A stretch of DNA of 6,693 nt. It comes from Chloroflexota bacterium. Lineage in GTDB: Bacteria > Chloroflexota > Dehalococcoidia > Dehalococcoidales > UBA2162. The position numbers and the translations under genes are program-made. The stretch lies in the NCBI GenBank assembly GCA_016202525.1, contig JACQOM010000024.1, forward strand, positions 1-6,693. The letters are read 5' to 3'. The notes under the pieces are model-generated. The model searched no databases. It saw only the letters and a list, made by a program, of their open reading frames with translations, and had not been told where the DNA came from. Of this stretch, positions 1 through 4,908 are shown one piece after another. Position 1 is the stretch's first letter. The number at the start of each line of letters is the position of its first letter.

Positions 1-315
1 GATATTTATCAGGTAGCACCGGGCCGGACGGTTGCGGTCGACATCCATGTGAGAGCCATCGGTCGCCAGTACGGTGAATTCGGCGGGGAAGGGTGGTGGC
101 GGGTAGTGTCGGGACAACCCGTCGACCAGACCGGCCACCAGCCAGGTGGTCTTGCTGCCGGCAATCTTTCTGTTTAGCTCATCCAAGTCGATGGCTTCGT
201 CATTGGCCGTCGCCAGAGCCTGCTCGAGGTGCCGTTGTTTTTCGGCGCTATTCGCCTTCAGCCTGGCGGCCATCCCGCCGACCTGTGAGGCTATCCCGGT
301 TAAGTCTAACGACAT
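1..315 (-). CDS. nurA: NurA-family nuclease, N-terminal part (cut by window edge)
   Basis: An open frame runs from an ATG at 313-315 to the window edge without a stop, giving 105 residues. The first ~75 residues are a charged helical lead-in (many Glu, Lys and Ala). Residues 82-93 read VLATDGSHMDVD, followed by YLINI at 101-105. This Asp-Gly-Ser followed by a Tyr-Leu-Ile-Asn strand is what I know as the start of the NurA nuclease domain, where the Asp (here D86) is a metal-binding catalytic residue. In archaea NurA works with the HerA ATPase in resection of double-strand breaks; bacterial relatives are less studied. The start lies 9 nt after the cutA stop, with a weak AGGT seven bases upstream, so it is probably co-transcribed with cutA. 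The remaining acidic motifs lie outside the window, so activity cannot be judged. The family call is fairly sure; the precise role is inferred. Confidence 0.75.
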   Translation of the reverse strand, partial: MSLDLTGIASQVGGMAARLKANSAEKQRHLEQALATANDEAIDLDELNRKIAGSKTTWLVAGLVDGLSRHYPPPPFPAEFTVLATDGSHMDVDRNRPARCYLINI

Positions 316-324
316 TTCTCTTAC

Positions 325-636
325 CTATTTGGTCGATTCTTCAATCCATTTCAGATAATCGGGGTTGCCTTTTTCTATGGGCAGAGCGATGACACAGGGA
401 ACCTGGTAAGAGTGCAGTTCTTTCACCCTCTCGATAACCTCATCGACCAGCGTGGCTTTGGTTTTTACCAGCATCGCTGCCTCGCCTTCTTGCTCAATTT
501 TCCCCTGCCAACGGTAAATAGACTGTACCGGATGGATATTGACACAGGCCGCCAGTTTTTCCTCTACCAGAGCCCTGCCTATTTTCCGGGCTTCGTTTTC
601 GTCTTTAGCGGTTATCTGGATGTCATAACACTGCAT
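325..636 (-). CDS. cutA: CutA-like divalent-cation tolerance protein
   Basis: The product is a 103-residue soluble protein, the usual length for CutA1. Diagnostic stretches are KLAACVNI (27-34), YRWQGKIE (41-48), a KTK strand at 58-60, LHSYQVP (74-80), ALPIEKGN (84-91) and YLKW (94-97). The family forms very stable ferredoxin-like trimers. It was named for copper tolerance in E. coli, but its biochemical role is still unclear and it has also been described as a PII-like trimer that can bind metals. The usual LHPYEVP motif reads LHSYQVP here, a mild variant. The gene is first in a two-gene unit with nurA (9-nt gap). The ATG at 634-636 has no Shine-Dalgarno sequence and lies directly below a promoter, so the mRNA may be leaderless. 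Family assignment is secure; a link to metal is only suggested by name and by the nearby CDF exporter. Confidence 0.92.
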   Translation of the reverse strand: MQCYDIQITAKDENEARKIGRALVEEKLAACVNIHPVQSIYRWQGKIEQEGEAAMLVKTKATLVDEVIERVKELHSYQVPCVIALPIEKGNPDYLKWIEESTK

Positions 637-644
637 TTGCTTAG

Positions 645-673
645 AGTATAATCCTTTAAAATGGTCAACTCAA
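645..673 (-). promoter_or_regulatory. Promoter of cutA-nurA
   Basis: On the minus strand, TTGAGT (668-673) and TATACT (645-650) are separated by exactly 17 nt. The -35 matches the sigma-70 consensus at 4 of 6 positions and the -10 at 5 of 6. A start about seven bases below the -10 falls near 637-638, one or two bases before the cutA ATG at 636. Confidence 0.6.
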
Positions 674-683
674 GCTAAGCGAA

Positions 684-803
684 CCCCTCTCTTTTTAGAG
701 AGCTAGCCCTGAGCTTGTCGAATGGGAGATTGAGAGGGATTTTGATACTATCCACTCGGATTGCCACGTCGTCCTTTCGCCGAAGGATTCCTCGCAATGA
801 CAA
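684..803. repeat. REP/MITE-like composite inverted-repeat region
   Basis: This non-coding stretch between the divergent cutA and lysE genes is dense in inverted repeats. CTCTCT (687-692) and AGAGAG (697-702) form a 6-bp stem around TTTT. CCCTCTC (685-691) can instead pair with GAGAGGG (732-738). The interval holds CCTGAGCTTGTCGAAT (708-723). A second imperfect palindrome spans 760-798: ATTGC (760-764) pairs with GCAAT (794-798), and TCCTT (772-776) with AAGGA (783-787). From memory, sequences such as TGAGCTTGTCGAA and CTCGCAATGACA recur as interspersed repeats in many bacterial genomes, including Dehalococcoidia; copy number cannot be seen here. It has no reading frame and no visible target-site duplication. 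Confidence 0.55.
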
Positions 804-832
804 GGGGTCAGTCACGAGAGCAATGGCGGGTG

Positions 833-841
833 TGCTAAAAT
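833..841 (+). promoter_or_regulatory. Possible extended -10 promoter of lysE-family gene
   Basis: TG at 833-834, one base, then TAAAAT (836-841) fits an extended -10 element. No good -35 lies 16-18 nt upstream. Transcription would start near 848, leaving a leader of only about ten bases that begins inside the Shine-Dalgarno region, so this is tentative. Confidence 0.3.
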
Positions 842-846
842 GGGAC

Positions 847-852
847 GAGGTG
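847..852 (+). promoter_or_regulatory. Shine-Dalgarno that fixes the LysE-family start
   Basis: GAGGTG lies five bases before the ATG at 858. An in-frame ATG at 840 has no such site and would place this GAGGTG inside the coding region, so 858 is preferred. Confidence 0.7.
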
Positions 853-857
853 TCTCG

Positions 858-1469
858 ATGCTGCCGATTCTCTTAAGTGTGGTTGTAATCTCCTTATCCG
901 GCGTGATGATGCCCGGGCCCATGTTTGCTGTCACCGTCGCCAAAAGCTACCGCTCGCCACTGGCTGGTGTCTGGATATCCCTGGGACACGCCGTAATCGA
1001 AGTCCCCCTGATACTGCTGATATACTTCGGCTTTGCCCGTTTCTTTGCCAGCACTGTCGTCCAAGTGGTGCTGAGCCTGCTGGGCGGCGGTATGATTGCC
1101 TGGCTGGGTATCGCCATGTTCCGTGCCCGCACCGAGGTGGTCCAAAGAGGTACGGATTTACCCTACAATGCCTTTGTCGCTGGTATCTTTACCAGCGGGC
1201 TTAATCCCTTTTTCCTGCTGTGGTGGGCGACCATCGGCAGCATGCTCGTCATGAAATTCCTGGGGTTCGGCGCCATAGGGCTAGTCGTCTTTATTGTGGT
1301 GCACTGGCTGTGCGACCTTGCCTGGCTTTCCTTTGTTTCTGTCCTGATTTACCGCACCAAATCGCTCTGGGGGCACCAGTTTCAGGAGGGACTGTTCATT
1401 ACCTGCAGCCTGTTGCTCATCGGGTTCGGTGTCTGGTTCTTAGTATCAGCCCTTCAGCTGGTGGTTTAG
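858..1469 (+). CDS. LysE/RhtB-family amino-acid exporter
   Basis: The product is a 203-residue, almost entirely hydrophobic inner-membrane protein, the usual size for LysE/RhtB translocators. Family marks are MPGPMFAV in the first membrane segment (18-25), a second segment starting around LGHAVIEVP (42-50), and GLNPFFLLWWATIG (114-127) opening the fourth. I see about six membrane segments (roughly 2-27, 38-60, 66-88, 106-128, 137-165 and 179-201). Members export basic or neutral amino acids or related small molecules in exchange for protons; the substrate here cannot be read from sequence. The ATG at 858 is chosen because GAGGTG sits five bases upstream; starting at 840 would add six unconvincing residues. 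The gene stands alone on the plus strand and converges on the CDF gene with a 25-bp gap and no clear terminator in between, so the two 3' ends may overlap as antisense RNA. Confidence 0.85.
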   Translation: MLPILLSVVVISLSGVMMPGPMFAVTVAKSYRSPLAGVWISLGHAVIEVPLILLIYFGFARFFASTVVQVVLSLLGGGMIAWLGIAMFRARTEVVQRGTDLPYNAFVAGIFTSGLNPFFLLWWATIGSMLVMKFLGFGAIGLVVFIVVHWLCDLAWLSFVSVLIYRTKSLWGHQFQEGLFITCSLLLIGFGVWFLVSALQLVV

Positions 1470-1494
1470 CGGCTTTGATTAGGCCTGCCGGCGG

Positions 1495-2421
1495 CTATAT
1501 CTGCTCCAGAGTTTTCTCAATACGCTGGTTGCAGTAGAAAACAAAGCATTGCTCACACTCCAGGTCGCATGGTTCGACATGAATGGTGATACTGGGGTTG
1601 GGTAACTTGTCCTTGATGTCCTGTTCCAGATGGTCACACATACGGTGAGATTCTTCCACGCTGGCATTTTTGGGCATTACCAGGTGAAGGTCGATGAAGC
1701 GCTGGCTGCCGGCGGTTCGGGTACGCACGGCGTGGAAACCGACCAGTTGATGACGGTGTTCCATAATGCAGGAGATTATTGCCTGCTCTTCGGCTGCCGG
1801 TATTTTTGTGTCTATTAACCTGCCAAAAGCCGTACGGCCCACCTTATAACTTGTCCTCAAGATGAGAGCCGATACCATTAACGCGAGAATAGGGTCAATA
1901 ATATTAAGCCCGGTGAAACGGACGACAGCCAACCCTATCATTACCCCGGCATTCGAGTAAATGTCACTGTTAAGCATGTGGGCATTTGCCTCCAGCGCTA
2001 CCGAACCGGTAGCCCGAACCACACGGAAGATATGGCGGGATAACAAGATGCTCGTTATCATGGAAACGAACATGACGCCGATGCCGGCTTCGGTTAGTTC
2101 AATAGGGGACCCCGTAATTATCCGGCGGACGGCAGCATAGATTATCGAGCCGGCAGTACCGAGAAGGAGCACGGTCTGAAGACCAGCGGCAATATCCTCT
2201 ACCTTGCCATGACCAAAGGGGTGTTCATTATCAGCCGGTTTTACTGAAAAACCTACGGTAATGTAGGTAATTACCGCAGCTAAGAGGTCGAGGCAACTGT
2301 CCGCAGCTTGTGCCCAAATGCTGATACTTCCGGTAATCAGACCTACTGCTATTTTAAGCCCGATTAAGGTAATGACAACGGCGAGGAACAGCCTGGCTGC
2401 TCCTATTGGAGTAGAAAACAT
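1495..2421 (-). CDS. Cation diffusion facilitator (CDF) metal exporter, FieF/CzcD type
   Basis: This 308-residue membrane protein has six membrane segments (about 10-32, 34-58, 78-99, 112-130, 152-170, 173-190) and a cytosolic C-terminal domain. It resembles E. coli FieF (YiiP). The transport-site pair D41-x3-D45 is in segment 2, followed by HPFGHGK (67-73). Segment 5 has H148 and D153, where the family normally has H-x3-D. The cytosolic dimer site is kept: H230, H246, H259, H281 and E283 align with the FieF metal ligands by eye. The protein ends in an added Cys cluster, C285-x3-C289-x2-C292-x4-C297. CDF proteins exchange cytosolic divalent metal for protons. The cobalt/nickel riboswitch-like leader upstream suggests Co2+ or Ni2+ export, though Zn2+, Fe2+ or Mn2+ cannot be excluded from protein sequence. 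The start at 2421 is set by AGGAGGT seven bases upstream; a TTG at 2467-2469 lies in the terminator U-tract and is rejected. Confidence 0.92.
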   Translation of the reverse strand: MFSTPIGAARLFLAVVITLIGLKIAVGLITGSISIWAQAADSCLDLLAAVITYITVGFSVKPADNEHPFGHGKVEDIAAGLQTVLLLGTAGSIIYAAVRRIITGSPIELTEAGIGVMFVSMITSILLSRHIFRVVRATGSVALEANAHMLNSDIYSNAGVMIGLAVVRFTGLNIIDPILALMVSALILRTSYKVGRTAFGRLIDTKIPAAEEQAIISCIMEHRHQLVGFHAVRTRTAGSQRFIDLHLVMPKNASVEESHRMCDHLEQDIKDKLPNPSITIHVEPCDLECEQCFVFYCNQRIEKTLEQI

Positions 2422-2428
2422 ACGCGTT

Positions 2429-2435
2429 ACCTCCT
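2429..2435 (-). promoter_or_regulatory. Strong Shine-Dalgarno of the CDF gene
   Basis: The minus strand reads AGGAGGT, seven bases before the ATG at 2419-2421. This near-perfect site decides the start against the in-frame TTG sixteen codons upstream. Confidence 0.9.
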
Positions 2436-2462
2436 CTCGCCTTATGTTTGTCCTTTTTAATA

Positions 2463-2501
2463 CAAACAAAAAGACCGTAGGATTTCTGGTCCCACGGTCT
2501 T
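2463..2501 (-). terminator. Intrinsic terminator in the CDF leader (riboswitch expression platform)
   Basis: On the minus strand AAGACCGTGGGA (2490-2501) pairs with TCCTACGGTCTT (2471-2482): 12 bp with a single G-U pair, a 7-base loop, and a U-rich tail (TTTTTGTTTG). It lies about 40 nt before the CDF ATG, so it would abort transcription before the gene. Its left arm overlaps the 3' part of the riboswitch aptamer (P4 and the strand leading into P1), so the two folds exclude each other. It may also serve as the 3' end for read-through from secF. Confidence 0.88.
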
Positions 2502-2559
2502 ACCCGTTGCCCCAAACCAGGGCCCGGCCTACTTCGCGTCTGAGGAACGCCTGTTCCAG
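2486..2559 (-). promoter_or_regulatory. NiCo (czcD-motif) cobalt/nickel riboswitch aptamer
   Basis: The 74-nt minus-strand leader folds as a four-way junction. P1 is CUGG (2556-2559) with CCAG (2486-2489). P3 is GCCCU (2519-2523) with GGGGC (2509-2513). P4 is ACGG (2504-2507) with CCGU (2494-2497). P2 is weak: either GCGU/ACGC or a short UUC/GAA stem. Junction strands match what I recall of the NiCo family: ACAGGC after P1, GCCGGGC before P3, GGCAAC between P3 and P4, and GUGGGAC from P4 into P1. In this family several Co2+ or Ni2+ ions bind cooperatively in the junction and genes for metal exporters are switched on. The context agrees: the next gene is a CDF exporter, a promoter ends just upstream, and a terminator overlaps the 3' side. 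The match is from memory, without a covariance-model search. Confidence 0.8.
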
Positions 2560-2568
2560 TTGACCAAT

Positions 2569-2597
2569 ATTTTAACTTAACTGTCTGGTTCTGTCAA
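2569..2597 (-). promoter_or_regulatory. Promoter of the riboswitch-CDF unit
   Basis: The minus strand has a perfect -35 TTGACA (2592-2597), a 17-nt spacer and a -10 TAAAAT (2569-2574, 5 of 6). The predicted start near 2562 lies only a few bases before P1 of the aptamer, so the leader is essentially all riboswitch. Confidence 0.85.
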
Positions 2598-2605
2598 CTA
2601 TCTGT

Positions 2606-2639
2606 ACAGGTATTAGTTGAACACACTGTGATACCTTGT
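2606..2639. repeat. Inverted repeat after secF
   Basis: AGGTAT (2608-2613) and ATACCT (2631-2636) can pair, extended outward by ACA and TGT with one bulged base, around a 17-nt loop that contains CACACTGTG. There is no U-tract on either strand, so it is not a standard intrinsic terminator. It sits directly upstream of the -35 of the riboswitch promoter and could be a 3'-end stabilising hairpin for secF mRNA or an operator. Confidence 0.35.
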
Positions 2640-2645
2640 TCCACT

Positions 2646-3563
2646 TTAGCTTTTAGCTGTAGCTGGAGTTCGCCGCATCAGGAACCTGCCCCATTCGCCC
2701 TTCTTCCAGACCACCAGCAACGACGCAGCAGTGCCAAACGAGCTATAGGTTCCGGTAATGATTCCTACCAGGAGCACGATAACAAGATTCTGAATAGGGG
2801 CGCCGACAAAGCGCCATAAAGCGATAATGCCAAATAGCGTTGTCAGGCTGGTGTTCAGGGTACGGCTCATCGTCTCGACCAGGCTGTTATTAACCACCGT
2901 CTCAAAATCAGCCTGTCCGCTCTTCAGCAGGTTCTCACGTATTCTATCGAAGATGACGATGGTATCGTTAATACTGTAACCGATAACGGTCAACATGCCG
3001 GTGATAAACATTAAATCAATCTGCCAGTCCGCTATGCCGCCGAGTAAGGCAAAGGTTCCGATTACTACCAGTATGTCATGGACCAGGGCGATTATGGCAC
3101 AGGTACCCCAGCGGAAGGGATTAGGTACGCGGTGGAAAGCCCAGCTGATGTAGATTAACATACCGATAGCCGAGATAATTACGGCAATAATGGCGTTACG
3201 GGTTGTCTCCGCGGCAACCAGCGGCGATATCGAATCGAACCCTATTACCTCGGCTTTGCCCAGCTTGTCGGCTAAACCGGTCTGCAAAGCAGTCTTGGCT
3301 ACGCTGGTAAGTTCAGGCAAACGTATTAAGAAATTGCCTTCACCGGTGTGTTGAATGATGGTGTCGCTGTACCCCAGTTCGGAAGATGCCTGCTTTAGCT
3401 GTGTTACCGTAACCGGCTGGTCGAACTTAACCGTCAATAGAGAGCCGCTGGTGAATTCGATGCCGGGTTTAAGACCGAAGACGATGAGAGCAACGATACC
3501 CGCCAGGATGACTATCCCAGAAATCAAAAAGAACCAGAACCTTTTACCGATGATATCAAACAT
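2646..3563 (-). CDS. secF: Protein translocase subunit SecF
   Basis: The 305-residue inner-membrane protein has the SecF layout: segment 1 at about 9-31, an extracytoplasmic P4-like domain (~34-118), then five membrane segments in the RND-like C-terminal half (~122-290). Signature stretches are GIEFTSG (34-40) at the domain edge, VIGYSINDTIVIFDRIREN (193-211) in the fourth segment, and SRTLNTSLTTL (233-243). D200 and R234 correspond by position to the Asp and Arg tied to proton flow in SecDF. With SecD it uses the proton motive force to help pull secreted proteins outward after SecA/SecYEG. The canonical D/E-F-T-G-G turn reads E36-F-T-S-G here. The ATG overlaps the end of secD by 8 nt; AAGGA lies eight bases upstream inside secD, so translation is coupled. 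Confidence 0.96.
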   Translation of the reverse strand: MFDIIGKRFWFFLISGIVILAGIVALIVFGLKPGIEFTSGSLLTVKFDQPVTVTQLKQASSELGYSDTIIQHTGEGNFLIRLPELTSVAKTALQTGLADKLGKAEVIGFDSISPLVAAETTRNAIIAVIISAIGMLIYISWAFHRVPNPFRWGTCAIIALVHDILVVIGTFALLGGIADWQIDLMFITGMLTVIGYSINDTIVIFDRIRENLLKSGQADFETVVNNSLVETMSRTLNTSLTTLFGIIALWRFVGAPIQNLVIVLLVGIITGTYSSFGTAASLLVVWKKGEWGRFLMRRTPATAKS

Positions 3564-4908
3564 TGGCTTTTTCCTTTCTCTGATGCGGAGAAAATAGGAA
3601 TGTCTTTTGAGCTAATCCTGTACCGATAAAGGGGCGCAGCAAGGTGCGGGTAACTGTTATTGTGGTAAACATGCTCGATGCTACGCCGATGACGAGTGTT
3701 AAGGCAAAACCTTTTACCGGTCCGCTGGCTACGATACTGCTACCCAGCCACAACAGAATTAACCCGGCCAGTATGGTGGTAATATTGCTGTCCCATATCA
3801 CCGGCCAGGCACGGTTAAAGCCGGCATCGATAGCTGCCCCGAGGCTCTTTCCGGTCCACATCTCTTCCTTCATGCGTTCAAAGATAAGAACGTTAGCATC
3901 TACGGCCATACCCAGTGACAGGATAAAGCCGCCGATAGCGGTTAGCGTCAGGGTGACCCCCAGTAGCTTGAATATAGCCATGAGAAGGATGCCGTAGTAG
4001 ATTAAGCCTAGACTGGCTATTACCCCCGACAGATGGTAGTAGAGAATCATAAAAAGCATGATTATCGCCACAGCGGCTATCCCTGCCCTGACACTCATCC
4101 TGACGAAATCAGCGCCCAGTATTGGCGATACTGTCTGGTCATAGATGGCTTCTAGAGGTACGGGCAAACGTCCGTAGTTCAGTTGCTTGGACAAGCGGGT
4201 AGCATCATTCAAAGTCAATCCCGTAATCCTGCCACCTTCGGTAATCACCGCCTGAACAGTAGGGGCAATCGGTCTGCCGTCTTCTCCTCTTAGAGCATCG
4301 GCACCATCGAAAATGGCTAGTTGCTTACCTATAAGACGGCCGGTAATTTTTTCCGATAGCTGGCCGCCTTCCTTATCCCATTGAAAGTTCAACTCTATAC
4401 CGCCCAGATTATCCCGGCTCACTTGTGTATTTGTCTTAAAATACCGGCTGGTCAGCACCTTTTCCTCACCGTTGATAATGTCCGTAGCCGGTTTCCATTT
4501 ACCCAGCTCGTTTTCCCACTTGGCCGTGGCATTGTCTGTAGTCTTTTCCCCGAACTCAAGGATATCGACACGGGCAAGGCTCTCCTTTTCTTTATCAGTG
4601 ATGCTGCGTCCCGGCAGCTCGACAATTATTCGGTCGGTACCCTGTCTCTGGACAATCGGCTCGGTTACTCCCAGAGGGTTCACCCGGTTCTCCAGTACCG
4701 CCTGTGCTGCCGCTAAAGCATTAGCCTGTTCAGCAGGCGCTATCGCAGACAGGTCTGCGCGATAAACCATATGAACGCCGCCTTGCAAGTCCAGACCCAG
4801 CCGTATCCCCCTTCCTCCCAGGCCGCGCTCAATTGGAAAAACTACCAGCAACGCCAGGATAAATAGTAGCAATACTGCCATGAAAACCAGCGTATTTCTT
4901 CTAGGCAT
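3556..4908 (-). CDS. secD: Protein translocase subunit SecD
   Basis: This 450-residue inner-membrane protein is shorter than the ~615-residue E. coli SecD and typical of the compact form in many non-proteobacteria. Segment 1 is at 7-25, followed by the SecD hallmark RLGLDLQGGVHMVY (36-49). The large extracytoplasmic P1 domain runs to about residue 265 and includes VLENRVNPLGV near its start. Five membrane segments follow (about 275-293, 296-316, 320-340, 377-393, 400-422). The hallmark LGMAVDANVLIFERMKEE lies at 332-349; D337 is equivalent to the Asp needed for proton-driven function. The tail after ~430 is short and basic. The ATG overlaps the cca stop by 8 nt, with AAGGA six bases upstream within cca. 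It acts with SecF after SecA; no yajC is present in the window. Confidence 0.97.
   Translation of the reverse strand: MPRRNTLVFMAVLLLFILALLVVFPIERGLGGRGIRLGLDLQGGVHMVYRADLSAIAPAEQANALAAAQAVLENRVNPLGVTEPIVQRQGTDRIIVELPGRSITDKEKESLARVDILEFGEKTTDNATAKWENELGKWKPATDIINGEEKVLTSRYFKTNTQVSRDNLGGIELNFQWDKEGGQLSEKITGRLIGKQLAIFDGADALRGEDGRPIAPTVQAVITEGGRITGLTLNDATRLSKQLNYGRLPVPLEAIYDQTVSPILGADFVRMSVRAGIAAVAIIMLFMILYYHLSGVIASLGLIYYGILLMAIFKLLGVTLTLTAIGGFILSLGMAVDANVLIFERMKEEMWTGKSLGAAIDAGFNRAWPVIWDSNITTILAGLILLWLGSSIVASGPVKGFALTLVIGVASSMFTTITVTRTLLRPFIGTGLAQKTFLFSPHQRKEKANV

Noticed and set aside
93..651. Plus-strand open frames opposite nurA and cutA
   Set aside because: The minus-strand products are recognisable conserved proteins; the plus-strand products are not.
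840..842. ATG at 840 as the start of the LysE-family gene
   Set aside because: It has no Shine-Dalgarno sequence and overlaps the possible -10; the ATG at 858 has GAGGTG at five bases and gives the usual family N-terminus.
2467..2469. In-frame TTG as a longer start for the CDF gene
   Set aside because: It lies in the U-tract of the leader terminator and has no ribosome site; the ATG at 2419-2421 has AGGAGGT seven bases upstream.
2486..2580. yybP-ykoY manganese riboswitch as the identity of the CDF leader
   Set aside because: The conserved paired loops of that class (the ACAUACUC-type segment and the closing G-rich strand) are absent, whereas the NiCo junction strands are present in order.
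2606..2639. Intrinsic terminator for secF
   Set aside because: The inverted repeat has a long loop, few GC pairs and no U-tract, so it is listed only as an inverted repeat.
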